Shown: positions 35,886-47,059 of the stretch, piece after piece
How positions within the stretch are numbered: the stretch's first letter is position 1
Layout: each line of letters begins with the position of its first letter
DNA from: Neofusicoccum parvum
Lineage: Eukaryota; Ascomycota; Dothideomycetes; Botryosphaeriales; Botryosphaeriaceae
DNA: 64,000 bases
Assembly (NCBI GenBank): GCA_020912385.1
Contig: CP087215.1
Span: 2,108,001-2,172,000 of the forward strand
Direction of reading: 5' to 3'
Made by a program: the position numbers and the translations under genes
The notes under the pieces: generated by a model
Told to the model about the DNA's origin: nothing
The model's input: only the letters and a program-made list of their open reading frames with translations
Databases searched by the model: none

Positions 35886-37510
35886 CTACAGCCTCATCGC
35901 AGCATTCTCCACACCGCCGCAGTCCCGCAGCGCGCTATCCGCTTCTTTCCAAGCATCGTATCCGTAGAGCCACGGCTGCACTTCGGGGCATGTCCTGCAT
36001 TCTCTATCAGCACGTCGCACGCTTCAGCCTCTCGTCCTGCTTACCATCTGCTCGGAAAGGCGCAATCAATTTCTTTGCCCAGCTTGGACAGGAACAGCTC
36101 GTCGCGCGCCACCTGCTCTGGCCCGTCCGGCATGTGGAATGATTCCCGCTGTGTCCCGTCAGCATTTCCCTGAGCGTGTCTCTATCATCGGACGTCAACT
36201 ACCTGCTTGAAGGTCTCGCGGACGATGGCTTCTCCGCGCGTCTTCCGTACTCGTTGGAAGACCTTGAGTGCCCGTGGTAGTGAAGATCCGGGTCGCACGC
36301 CAGAAAGCACCTTGCCCAACACAGCCCCGTCTTCTAGCGCTGAGTTTGCGCCTTGGGCAAGGTATGGAAGCATGGGATGACATGAATCACCGCTGTAGTT
36401 GTTTAACACAATCGTTCCAAGGTAGGCACAGACTGCACTCACATCATGACCAGGTTTCCTCTCTCACTTATCCAAGAGTCCATCTGTTCGCCTGTTTGTT
36501 TGCCGTCAGCCGTGTTTCTCTTCAACTCTGCTTCGGAGACTCACGGTGCATCAACTTCCACTTGTCCACCTTGTCCACGCACTCCAGGAACCTCGTCAAT
36601 ACAGGGTCCCACCCCTGGAACAACTTCTTCATCTCTTCCACCGACCCGGGCTGCCGGGCAACCGACTCCGGCAGGTCGTCTGGGACAAGCAGCACGATGT
36701 TGTACATGGTGCCGCCCTTTAGCGAGTACGCAACGACGTGTGCACCCGGGCCAACCCAAAAATGCACCGAAGGATTTGTAACCATCTCTCGCAGGTCAGG
36801 GTCCTTGATCTGATCCAATCTGAGGACTATGCGATAGGCGAGATCTCCGGTTGGGAGAGGCTGATCCTTGCGGCCAAGGAAACACTCCCGGCACTTCGAC
36901 CATAGGCCATCTGCTCCGACCACGAGATCGCAAGTGTACTCCTGTCCGCTGCTTGTCGAGATTCGGGCCCGCACAGAATCGAGATCGAGCGACTCGACGC
37001 GCTGACCTAGCCTCAGCACTACGCCCAGCTCTCTCGCCCGAGCTACGAGAGCCTGCTGCAGGTCGACCCGGTGCACATCGGAGAATGGGGACCCGTATTT
37101 CTCCTTCATGTGCTTGTCGAATTCATCTTCTTTCGCCAGAATTTTCCCGGAGTATCGATGGACAAGCAGAGACTTGGGCTCTACTGCCTGGCTCTGGAGC
37201 TTCTCGTACACGCCCCATCCCTTCAGTAGTCTGGACGAGTTTGGTGTTATCTGCAGGCCTGCTCCTATCTGGCGTCCGGATCAGCCCCAAATTCTTCCGA
37301 AAGATCCGGTGAAGGTTTGCAAACCTCAGCAAGCTCAGAAGCACTCTCAAGCACTGCAACGTTGTGTCCAGACCGAGCACACTCGATGGAAGCCGCTAAG
37401 CCGCCCAACCCCGCACCCACGATGATGATGTCGAGGCTCTCGATGCGCCCCGTCGGGCCCGCCGACTGGACGGGGCTTGTGAGAGACGGAAGAGAGAAGC
37501 GTTGACCCAT
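35886..37510 (-). CDS. FAD-dependent aromatic monooxygenase (salicylate hydroxylase-like)
   Basis: Class A flavoprotein hydroxylase adding oxygen to a phenolic or carboxylated ring with NAD(P)H. Six exons: 37510-37325, 37268-36545, 36491-36443, 36392-36203, 36148-36045 and 35994-35886, giving 453 residues. Motifs: IIIVGAGLGGLAASIECARS (FAD GxGxxG), CDLVVGADGLWS (DG motif), and IGDSCHPMLPYLAQGANSAL (GD motif, assembled across intron 3). The last two exons read RESFHMPDGPEQVARD and FPSRWTCPEVQPWLYGYDA, the family's C-terminal hallmark. It is divergent from a Zn2Cys6 gene 608 bp away and close to a hydrolase and a cupin dioxygenase, suggesting aromatic catabolism. An upstream in-frame ATG at 37588 is possible. 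Substrate unknown. Confidence 0.92.
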
Positions 37511-38118
37511 GATGCCGTGTTTGATTTGCAACAGAGCGCTGCGACCCGCGGCTGTGCCATCTTCTAGTAATGGCCGGACGGTGCTCACCGCGGACGGGAC
37601 TCGGGAAAGCCGACCGCTCTGCGCGGCCCCGATTGGCAGCTAGCACAAGGCATTGGCAAGACATGATGCCGACACGAGCGAAAGGCCACCAACCAGCGGC
37701 GTGATGCTCGCAAAGTCGCGATCCGCCCGGATTTGCCGAGGGTTTAATGCCGAAGACGCGACCCTGAGATCTCCGTCGGCCGAATGCAGGTCGACACGCG
37801 ACCCCATGGGGCCAGCGGCCGGGGCTGCGAGGTCAACACAGGCCGCGTGGCTGGTCCGGGTCCCCAAATAGCGGATATGCCGAGCTGATAATGCAGCGGC
37901 GGTCATCGTACAGCTCCATCCCCCACAACCCCACAGGCGCAGATCCCTGCTTGCTGCGGGGGAGCGGTAGGGGCCTGCTCGCGTGCGCCGCATGGCCGGG
38001 CGGCGCCGAGAGCTGCCGGACGCGCAACAAGCTTCAGCTCCAGAAACGCGCGGGCTGGCAGGACTCTCCGCAACCATTAACCATTGCCAACCCCGTCGCC
38101 AACGAGACGAAGCCGGCC
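37511..38118. promoter_or_regulatory. Divergent promoter between FAD monooxygenase and Zn2Cys6 regulator
   Basis: 608 bp between facing-away starts. It has CCGC/CGG-rich stretches of the kind zinc cluster proteins bind, but the DNA is GC-rich overall, so single matches mean little. Confidence 0.5.
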
Positions 38119-40505
38119 ATGCTGCCCTCGCCGCAAGAGACCGCCGCCAGCAGCAGCAGTCCGAAGCCGCCGCGCCGGCCCCGCGCCATCCAGGCCTGCA
38201 ACCTCTGCCGCTCCAAGAAGTACAAGTGCGATGGCGTCTGCCCGTGCTCGCACTGCCGCAGTATGCTCCCGCCAAAGCCCACCATGTGCGACTGTCGCTA
38301 ACCTTCGGCCCCTCTCGCAGGGCGGGGTCTGCACTGCGTGTACCGCGTGGCTCCGGTGATGGAAAGGGATGCGAGCTCGCAAAGGTGCGCCGCCGCGCTC
38401 TTCGTTAAATTTCCGGAGCTACCACCGAAAGCTGACCTGTGTTTTTTTTTTACGTCCCAAGCAGCCTCGTGCGCGACCTAGAGAAACGTCTGGAGCTCGC
38501 CGAGGCAGAAAACGCAAAGCTGCGCTCGTCGTACGGCGCCCTTGCGTCACGCGCCGGCGCTGACAACGAGCATGCGACGCCCCAAGACTCTGGGATTCCG
38601 CAGCCTGTGCCGTCGGCCGCATCGCAGTCGGATCAGACCGCCATCTCGCCGCCGTCGGAGCAGCCTGCACGCTCAGCAGGGCTCGGACGGGTGGATGAAG
38701 AGGTGGGCAGCCCTGAGGACGGGACGGAAATTGTCGAAGTCAACCCGCACACGCGCGACATCGAGTTCCACGGCCACACGTCGTCCGTAGCCTTCCTGGG
38801 TCGCGTGAGGCAAGAGTATGGCTACAGCGAGGGCAATTCCCAAGGTGATCAGCACGCAGCGTCTGAAAAGCCGTCGCTGGTGAGCACCTTTTACAACCAC
38901 GCCTTCGGCACCCAGCGCACCGGCGATGCTAGCGGCTGGAACGATGTGCTGGAGAACCAGTTCTTCTTCCCGCAGTCCTACGTGTTTCTGGAAACCTACT
39001 TCAACAACCTGCATTACATCCACCCTTTCCTGGACAAGGAGAACTTCTATTCGAGATGCGATGACCTCTGGCAGGGCCGCTTCCAGAACCAGTCGCGCAG
39101 CTTCATTGCCCTGTACTTCAGCTTGGTCTCCCTCGGCGCCCTCATCCGCACGTGGACAGAGGAGAAACTCAACGGCATGGGGAGATTTGAATGGAGCCGC
39201 ATGCTGTTTGAAAAGGCGCAGTTGGCACTGGGCTTCCCCGGTTCCGCCAACGATCTGGAGGCCGCGCAAGCCTACATCTTCATGGCGAAGGTGTGCCAGA
39301 ACGAGCTGAACCCCAACCTAGCCTACACTTATTTGGGAATGGCTTCGCGCACCCTTCTCTCCATCGGCGCGAACCGGAACGCATCGATCGACGCAGGCGC
39401 ATCTGCGAGACAGCCGCAGGCGATGGAGGCGTCGAAGACCTGGTGGGGCTTCTACACGCTGGAGATCGAGCTCAGCTTTGCGCTCGGTCGGCCTGACAGC
39501 TTGGGCATGGATGACTACCACAACCGCCCGCTGCCTCCCATGGACGCGTCGGACGTGGACATCATTCCGGGCATGATCGGCCTGGCACGCATCATGCGCG
39601 CCATCTCCGTCAAGGTCTACCTCCACCGGCTATCCCTGGCGCAGAAGCTGCAGGGGGCGCTGAATATCGAGATGGAGATGGATGCGTGGGTGGCAAGGTT
39701 GCCGGAGGCGATAAGACCGCAGTTCACCAGCGACGTGGGTCGGCATAGTCGGCTGGGAGATCCGCCCTGGGCGTACTACCAACGTCTTGTTTTGCAAATC
39801 AGTAAGTGGCAGGCATGCGTGGTCGTTGAGTGCTGGGCTTACGATTTGCAGGGTACTACAATGTCAAGATGCTGTTGCTGCGGCCGTTCATCGTACACGC
39901 CTCAAAGTACGATGAGCGTGAACCGAGCCTGGATGACGCGGTAAACAAGTGCACAGACGCCGCCGCCAGCACCATTGACCTCATGTATGAGACTTACAGA
40001 GTGCATACCTTCTTCCACACATGGTAAGTTGAATGTTCATTACTGCTACGCTATGCTGGGTTGTATTGACGTATGTAGGTGGTACAACATCACATACCTC
40101 ACGTTTGCCGCCTCCATCATCCTATTCCGCGCCGTCCAAAGCATCCAGCAACCCAACCCGCAACACGATTACATCCGTTTAATTGAGCAGACCCTCAGCA
40201 TGTTTGACATCATGCGTGAGTCCGTCGTTGCCTGTAAAACTGCAAAGGTCCTGCGCCAGATGCTCGCCATCCTACGCCAAAGATCTGGCCGCTCGCCGAC
40301 AGCAGAAGGCATACCAGGCAGCAACCCGAGCGGTCCAAAGCCGAACGCGCCAGAGCAGGGACAGCCCGGGCAGTCCATCGTCGGCGGCAACTTCGAGGTG
40401 GCACATCTAGGGCTAGAGTCGCTAGACGGGTGTCTCTGGGACTGGAGTTTCGATTTTAGGGATATCTGGGAGAGCCACGGCGGGGGGTTCCACGGGCTCA
40501 GCTAA
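38119..40505 (+). CDS. Zn2Cys6 transcription factor
   Basis: Nuclear regulator. Exons 38119-38260, 38321-38384, 38465-39801, 39852-40023 and 40079-40505 give 713 residues. The cluster is CNLCRSKKYKCDGVCPCSHC, completed across intron 1 by RRRGLHC; spacing is CX2CX6CX5CX2CX6C. A dimerisation coiled coil follows at once (LVRDLEKRLELAEAENAKLR). The stretch EVNPHTRDIEFHGHTSSVAF precedes the fungal-specific regulator domain (FYNHAFGTQ, YNNLHYIHPF-type helix, WWGFYTLEIELSFALGRPDS). The tail is Pro/Gly-rich. Placed between and divergent from the FAD monooxygenase, it is the natural candidate to control the 36-43 kb genes; this is inference. A start at 37891 would add 76 residues but lacks support. 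Confidence 0.9.
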
Positions 40506-40587
40506 TCACCCGTCGGCCGCCGATTAATAACATTCTTGAAGCTCACCAGCCAGCATGGCCCTCCTCCTCTCCGATCTTTTGCTGTTT

Positions 40588-41668
40588 CTACTGCTTCCCA
40601 CCAGAAATGACCTCTTCCAGAAAATCAAACCCCCTCCGCTGCCTGTCCCACACCTCGCCCCCCTTCACCATCTTCCCAACGAACGTGTGCTCCTCCCCCG
40701 GCACCTCGATAAACTCCCGCCGCACGCCGCTCTCCTCGAGCTTCGCGTACAGCGCGCGGCTCAGGTGCTCAGGCACCATGGTGTCGGCAGTCCCGTGCAC
40801 GATGCACGTGGGCGGGAACGCCGGGGTCACGTTCAGCGTGGCGTCGATGGCGGCCCAGTCGGCCGACGGGAAGCACACGTCCAGCAGGGTGCCGCGGGCG
40901 ATGTGTGCGAAGGCGAAGGAGGGGCGCGGCGGCATGGACGAGGTCGACGACGATGTCGACGACGCGGGCGCCTGCCCCTCGAGCGACACGCCGCCCCGCG
41001 TCGGCACGGGCGCCTCGTCGTACACGCGGTCGATGTGCGCCGCCGACGCGTCCGGCGGCAGCCGCGCCGTCGCCACCGGCGCCCGCCAGAACCCGTGCTC
41101 GAAGCGCGTCGCCCCGTAGAAGTCGAGGATCGCGCAAGGCGGCTGCCGCACCCCCCAGCCCAGCGCCAGCGCCAGCGTCCCGCCCGACGACGTGCCCCAC
41201 GCCACCACGCGCTCCAGGTCGGCGGTGATGCTGGGGGCGCCGGCCAGCGCGGCGGCGAGCCCGCCGGAGTGCACCCATGCGAGCGCGTCGCGGCAGTCGG
41301 TGATGGGTCCAGTAAGGATGTCGACTTGCGGGCACAGGCGGTGGTCGAGCGAGAGGACGATCCAGCCGCGCGAGAGGCAGTCGGCGATTTGGTCTTTGTT
41401 GACCATGTCCGAGTGGCCGAGGATGAAGGCGCCGCCGTGGATGGCGAGGGCTGGCGGGTGTTAGCGGTGCGGACTGGGGGGTCTCGTTGCTTGTGTTTTT
41501 GGGGGTTTTGTTTCTCTCGGAGCGGTATTAATGAGATGGTGTTGGCGACGCACCGACGGGGCATTTGGTCTTCCCGGCAGGGGGCGTCTGCGGGACGTAG
41601 ATGTCGACGTGGATGGTGCAGTCTCCCACGACCTTGTAGGCGCAACGGATGTCCGGTTTCAGTGCCAT
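40588..41668 (-). CDS. Alpha/beta hydrolase (fold-3, arylacetamide deacetylase / esterase-like)
   Basis: Serine esterase without a signal peptide, so probably cytosolic. Two exons, 41668-41554 and 41450-40588, give 325 residues. Oxyanion motif AIHGGAFILGHSD lies at the start of exon 2. Nucleophile Ser is in WGTSSGGTLAL (GxSxG). Catalytic Asp is probably in HGTADTMVP and His in GEEHTF. A low-complexity insert (SSTSSSTSSM) sits before the last third. Its 3' end nearly meets the regulator's 3' end, and its start is 430 bp from the divergent cupin gene. In the pathway proposed for this block it would cut an ester or depside; that is inference. Confidence 0.88.
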
Positions 41669-42097
41669 TGCTCCGCTGTGCGTGTGGCAGTCGGCTGTCG
41701 CGGTGACGGCGTTCGATATGCTTCCGGCCTGCGTCTCTCCGCTGTAGGCGGCACGTCCAAAGAAGCAGCGGAGGGGCGCCGGGATGGGGCAACTCAATCG
41801 ACGGACGTGTCGGAGCTCGGTGATACGGCGCGTCCGCCAGGGCGTTGTCGCGGGCCGGTCGAGACCACTTAAACTCCTCCCAGCACCTCGGGTCTGCTTC
41901 TGAAATGTGGGCGTGCGGCGCCGCTCGGATGTTCCGAGCTGGACTCGTGCGCAATTGGGGGGCAGTTCGGCTCCACATGGTCGTGGTTCTGCACGTTATA
42001 TCTGCGCGATATTGCGGAGCGGTTGCCCCGCATTCCTGAGCCCAGCGATCCGCGGGACGTCTTTCTGTCCTGCTCCAGCCCTGTCCGTCCCTGCACC
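41669..42097. promoter_or_regulatory. Divergent promoter between hydrolase and cupin gene
   Basis: 429 bp separate the two start codons, so the pair may be co-regulated. No single site can be assigned by eye. Confidence 0.55.
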
Positions 42098-43292
42098 ATG
42101 GGAAGCGCCGAGAACCAGAGAGAGGTGCCGCGTCTGGAGCAGCCTCCCACCACCGGCGGCAGCTATGTGATCCCGCAGCTCGAGGGCGAGGTCATCTCCA
42201 TCCCGGGCAGCAAGAGCGTGTTCCGCATCCTGACGTCGGCCGTGCAAACCGACGACACCATCTCCGTCTTCTCCAGCGGCGGCGCCCTGGCCGACGCCCC
42301 GGGCTTCCACCACCACAACGAGGCCCACGACGTCTTCATCGTGACGAAGGGCTTCGTCAAGCTCTGGAACGGAGACAAGTGCAAGATCATGGGGCCGGGG
42401 GACTTCGCATACGTGCCGCCGGTGAGCTACCCAGCAATCCTTTCTACAGCTCCACGAACTGCAGCATCATCCACACCCACTCCATAAAACACCCCTTGCC
42501 ACACCAGCAAGAAAAAAAATAATATTCTTTTCACCATTCACTAACGAACACCAGGGAATCATCCACAACCCGCAACTCCTCGGCCCCTCCACCGAAACCT
42601 TCGGCCTGATCACGCCCGCCTCGTGGATCGACTTCTTCCGCCACGTGTCCGAGCCGTACGGCGGCATCCACTACCCAGAGTCCGACGACCGCAACCTCGC
42701 CGCGCTCCTCATCCCCAAGGTCATGGCCGCCAAGGGCCGCTTCGACGTCCACTTCCACCCGCACCACGTCGGCGCCCCCGTCTCCGAGTGGGACGCCGAC
42801 GACGAGACGCTGCCGGACGGCTGCAGCCCGTACTATCTGCGGGCGAACAAGGGCCCCAGGTGGCTCCTGGGCGGCGTGTTGGTAAGGCCGATGGCGGCGA
42901 CGAGGCAGACGGGGGGGAGGTTTGCGGTCGCGAGTGTCGAGGGGAGTGGGAGGTTGGAGGCGGGGAATCCGTTTGCGAGGGGGATCACGTTTCCGAAGAC
43001 GCATCACTGCTTGGCGGTGTTGGAGGGCGTTTTGGTGGTCGAGGTGGAGGGCGCGAAGGCGGTGGAGGTGAGGGAGGGCGAGACGGTGTTTGTGGCCGCT
43101 GGGGAGCGGTTTGCGTTGAGGTTTGGGAGCAAGTTTGTGAGGGCGTGGAGTTTTACGAGCGGGGATGGAGTGGAGGCCGTAGTGATGGGGGCGGGGAAGT
43201 TGTTGAAGGGGGTGGTGTTGCCGGATGAGGCTGATGAGGTGGATGAGGAGGGGTTGAAGTCAGTTTGTGAGGGGCTGGGAGTGTTAATGTAA
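42098..43292 (+). CDS. Bicupin protein, quercetin 2,3-dioxygenase-like
   Basis: Two exons, 42098-42421 and 42555-43292, give 353 residues, the size of fungal quercetinases, which open flavonol rings to a depside and CO. No signal peptide, so likely intracellular. N-terminal cupin: PGFHHHNEAHDVFIVTKG followed by GPGDFAYVPPGIIHNP, where HxH and the later His fit metal ligands; Asp occupies the place of the usual Glu. Between the cupins is WIDFFRHVSEPYGGIHYPES, a stretch I associate with this family. The C-terminal cupin (FPKTHHCLAVLEGVLVVEVE) has lost most ligands. The second exon's end is strongly G-ending. Substrate could be a flavonol or another enol or catechol; an isomerase-like role is possible. 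Confidence 0.82.
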
Positions 43293-43672
43293 ATATTCGG
43301 TCATCTTCAATCACGTTCAAGATCTGTTCAAACTTCTTCGGCCCCTCGCTGATAGAGAAGTATGCATTTTCTTTCATCTCATATAGGGCAATCGCGGCTT
43401 AAAGTACTTCCGAGAGGACATTCGTGACTCGTTGACGTTTGATTACGCCAGAGGGCGCTTTGCTGCTCATGCTGCTTCTATAAGGTATCCCATCCTTGTT
43501 TCCGCTCATTTCTTTCCGCCTGCTGTGTAAATCCTGCACAACTTGTTCAGTAGAAGCTTTCAACTCTCTTCAGGCAGGATAATTTCAAGGTTTTCTCGTT
43601 GAATCCATGGTTACTTACCCCTTCCGCTTTTGTTCAAGTGTTTGTGAGACTTCAGCGTCTCCTACAGGCACG
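43293..43672. other. Intergenic, left flank of the hAT-type element
   Basis: 3' flank of the cupin gene. Ends with the left copy of the 8-bp target duplication CAGGCACG (43665-43672). No gene seen. Confidence 0.6.
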
Positions 43673-44213
43673 CAGGGCTCCCAACAAGCAAGCCAAGCAA
43701 GCCAAGCAAGCCAAGCGGCCCTCAAGGGCCGCTTGCAAGCAGCCAGACCTCCGCTTGGCTTATCAAGTGCTTGACTCGCTTGGCTTGCTAAGCTTACAAG
43801 CGCTTGCTAAGCAAAAGTCGTGATGCTTAGCATATTGTTGCGGCTCTTATACCCATAATAGGTTTGGTACGCTCTACGGCTCCGCGCCCGCCGCCGCGCC
43901 TACCGCTGTAGCCGGCCTTACTACCCTTGCTACCCTCGCGTAGGCCGTTCTATAATAGATAATGCTTCTTTAAGCTTATCCTATCTATCTATACTTTAAG
44001 TATTAGTCCGTCTTAGTAGCTTTTAAAGGCCTTATTATACTAAATACTTAGCTAACATTGCTTAGCAAGCGCTTATCAAGCAAGCGTATATTTCGGCCTG
44101 CTTGTCAAGCAAGCGCTTGATAGGTTAGTCAGCTATCAAGCACGCTCAAAACCGTGCTTGCTTGACGCTTGCTTGCTAAGGTACCAAGCAAGCAGTGCTT
44201 GTTGGGAGCCATG
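43673..44213. mobile_element. Non-autonomous hAT-type element (MITE), 541 bp
   Basis: Terminal inverted repeats of 18 bp with one mismatch: CAGGGCTCCCAACAAGCA at 43673-43690 and its complement (CATGGCTCCCAACAAGCA) at 44196-44213. The octamer CAGGCACG stands directly outside both ends (43665-43672 and 44214-44221), as an 8-bp target-site duplication. A CAGGG-type end and 8-bp duplication are known marks of hAT transposons. Inside, both ends are packed with AAGCAAGC / GCTTGCTTG motifs, like the subterminal transposase-binding repeats of hAT elements. No transposase frame is present, so it needs a helper. The centre is TA-rich. Confidence 0.85.
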
Positions 44214-45064
44214 CAGGCACGTGCTGAGGTTGATCTCGTCGAACGTTTGCCAGTATCCGGTCTTGTCGCTGAGAAAATAATAAGTCCAGTGTTGGTTGAA
44301 GAACTCACTATTGAGCCGGGATACCGTGAATCCCTATTAGTGGATGCTTGTTTGTCATTTCTGTCGCCCTCGTCTCTTCTGCTCTTGCCTCTGCCAATCG
44401 AAAACTCAGCTGAACTGAACTTGGGAACTCCCAGTCGTTTTTGCTGTGTGAATGATGAAATCTGTAAAAGGAGACATGAGACTCCGTTCTCCAAGTGTTC
44501 ACATCTACTGTGGTATCACCCGAGAAACCCTTGTCGTAGCTCTTATGGCATTCGAAAAACGAGAGCCAGTCATCTCTTTCGGAATTGGGCGATGCTGAAT
44601 AGGAGATCATCACAGTGTCCTAATTCGCACTTGGTAGCCATATCAGTCGTTTCCTCACTGTTTCACCAGGGTCATCCGTCCGACGCTGAATATTGAGATG
44701 GTTTCGAAGCATCAGATTATTCGAAAAAGGCTCACTGGTAAACCCTGTAGCAATCTCATTTCCTATTGGAAAACGGGTTGCAACCTGGATACAGACCCCG
44801 GATACTTAAAATCTCCTACCCCACCAACATAGTAGGCAACACCACAAGCATTCGAGACCAACATCGGCCCCACCTTAACTGCCCCGCGGATGATTCTGAG
44901 CGGAATTATACCGCAGGACTTCACCTCACTTGTTGCGACATAGTATATAAGCTGCATCCTACAATTGAATACTCTCTTCTACTCTTGATAAAGTCTCGTC
45001 TAGTCTTGAATAAACCCTCTTCTACTCGTACGCTAATATCAAAGTGAGCTCAACACCACCAATC
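44214..45064. other. Right flank of the hAT-type element and upstream DNA of the FAD gene
   Basis: No supported gene; short frames on the - strand near 44300-44610 are not recognisable. Towards the end it becomes the promoter of the FAD gene. Confidence 0.45.
44944..44950 (+). promoter_or_regulatory. TATA box of the broken FAD gene
   Basis: TATATAA lies 115 bp before the ATG at 45065; a pyrimidine-rich leader with near-repeated TCTTCTACTC segments follows. Confidence 0.55.
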
Positions 45065-46250
45065 ATGGCTCAAGACTTCACCAAACTCGGCAAACTCACC
45101 AACTCTCCCGACTCAACCTGGGACATCATCGTGATCGGCTCTGGCTCCAACGGCCTCGTCGCAGCCTGCTACCTCGCCGCGGCGGGCAAGAAAGTCCTCG
45201 TCCTGGAGCGGCAGGCCTGGGCGGGCGGCAGCGTCGCCTCGCTCGAGATGGCCTCCTCGGGCTGCGAGAGCGAGCGGCACGCCACGATCTACCAGATGAT
45301 CCTCGCCAACCCGCTCATCACGCGCGACGAGCTGGGCCTGCGGTCCACGCACGGCCTGTCCTACCTCCCGCTCGACCCCCTCTACGCCGTCGTCTTCGAG
45401 CGCGGCGCCCTCCCCATCCACCGCGAGCGCGCCCGCACCCAGGCCGCCATCGCCGCCCTCTCGCCCGCCGACGCCGCCGCCTTCGCCGCCTTCATGCCCG
45501 CCGCCGCCGCATGAGCTGGGGCGGTATGTGGAGGGGGTGGCGGAGGGGGTGGTGAGGGAGGCGGCGGCGACGCGGCTGTCGGACTACGCGGTGTTTGGGC
45601 TTCATGCGGCGCTGGGTGCGCCGTTGAGGTTTGGGGCCGGCGGGGTGGCGGATGGGGTGGTGATGAACACGGTGAGTCCGGCGAGCATGGAGGCGCTGTT
45701 GAGGAGCTATGATGAGCTGGATGCCGGGAGGCTGCCGGCGGATGTGCTGGTGGGCGCGTCGTGCACGACGGCGGTGGATGCGAGTCGCGCGCCGGAGAGG
45801 AAGAGCTTGTTTCATGGATCGGTGATGGTGCCGTATGAGTTGGCGGATGGGGGTGCGGCGGCGTGGGACAGGATCAAGGATGACTATGCGCGGCAGGTCT
45901 TCGAGTACGTGGCGAAGTTTGCGCCGAGCTTGACGCCGCAGAATGTGCTTTCGTATCATGTTGTCGCGCCGACGGATAGTGAGAGGGACAGCCCGAGCTT
46001 CCAGCGTGGGGATATCATGGGCATCGCCATGGATCCAGCGCAGAGCGGGGTCAACCGCCCGACGCGGGCGCTTTCGGATTATCGTGTGCCGGGTGTGAAG
46101 GGGCTATATCTGGGGGGGCCGTTCATGCATCCTGGTGGAGGTGTCTGGGGTGGTGGGCGACCTGTTGCCATGACTGTTTGTGCAGATTTGGGTATCAACT
46201 TCAGCGAGCTGTTCGAGAAGAAGGAGGGTGCGGTCAAGGCTAATCTCTAG
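45065..46250 (+). pseudogene. FAD-dependent oxidoreductase (phytoene desaturase / PYROXD2-like), internally deleted
   Basis: The first frame (45065-45514, 149 codons) has a full FAD-binding start, DIIVIGSGSNGLVAACYLAA, then LERQAWAGGSVASLE and HATIYQMILANPL, and stops after FMPAAAA. A second frame, shifted, runs from about 45515 to 46250 and carries the family's C-terminal half: SYDELDAGRLPADVLV, SLFHGSVMVPYELADGG, and the closing LYLGGPFMHPGGGVWGGGRP. Typical members are over 500 residues in one frame; here about 150 residues of the middle are missing and the two parts are out of frame, with no plausible intron at the join. The TATA box and both ends remain intact, so the loss looks recent, or the assembly is wrong at the GCC-repeat junction. 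Confidence 0.75.
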
Positions 46251-46340
46251 AATAGCACTGTGTCGTGGCCGAAATGGACTGAAGGCGATTTCCTCTAGAA
46301 TTCTTAAGGTCTCCGTCTAAATCGAGCTCGTACTCGGGTT

Positions 46341-47059
46341 CTACTCTGGCTTCGGAACAGGTGTCACCTTCTTGACAACCTTGGCCGGCGTTCCCATGGC
46401 CACGCTCCACGCCGGAATGTCTTTGCTAACCACCGACCCAGCCGCAATTGTGCATCCCTCACCAATGGTAACGCCTGGCAGGATAATCACACTCCCTCCA
46501 ATCCAGCAGTCGTCGCCGATAACCACGGGCTTGGCGTACTCGATGTTGTCGCGCCGGCTCTGGACTTCCGTCTCGTGGGTGGCGGCGAAGATGGACACGT
46601 TGGGGCCGAACATGACACGGTCGCCGATGGTGACAATGCCGCAGTCGAGGATGGTGAGGTTGAAGTTGGCGTAGAAGCGGTCGCCGAGGCTGATGTTGCA
46701 GCCGTAGTCGATGAAGAAGGGTGGCTCAATGAAGGCGTCTTCGCCCTCGACATGGCCGATGATGTCGCGAAGAAGGCCCAGACGGTGCTTCTGGAGGGAC
46801 TCAAAGTCGGGAGAGGTCTCGATGGGGAAGTGGTTGTTGTACTTGTGGCACCAGGCGCGGGCTTTGAAGCGGGCGTTGGAGAGCTCCGGGACGATAGAAT
46901 CGTAGCTGCGAGTGGGTTCAGCAATCAAAGCGAGAACAGGATGGCAGTGCGTTCTCACAGCATGCCGGATATCATTCTCTCATATTGCTCGGACCACGGA
47001 ACATGATTGAGCTGCCTCGCAAGCGCCAATTGGTCGGGTTTCTTTTCTGTGGCGGCCAT
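46341..47059 (-). CDS. Maltose/galactoside O-acetyltransferase-like, left-handed beta-helix
   Basis: Hexapeptide-repeat acetyltransferase using acetyl-CoA, cytosolic, of the Maa/NodL type. Exons 47059-46959 and 46905-46341 give 221 residues. The N-terminal domain reads PWSEQYERMISGMLYDSIVP across the intron, a family hallmark. Then hexad turns IDYGCNISLGDRFYANFNL, ILDCGIVTIGDRVMFGPNV, the catalytic-His region AATHE, and IGDDCWIGGSVIILPGVTIG. The end is GTPAKVVKKV. All conserved features are intact. It converges with the broken FAD gene (91 bp between stops). Natural substrate unknown. Confidence 0.93.

Noticed and set aside
43676..43800. AAGC-repeat array considered as a simple satellite or CRISPR-like array
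   Set aside because: The repeats are irregular and occur in both directions near both ends of the hAT-type element, so they are better read as its subterminal repeats; the organism is a fungus.
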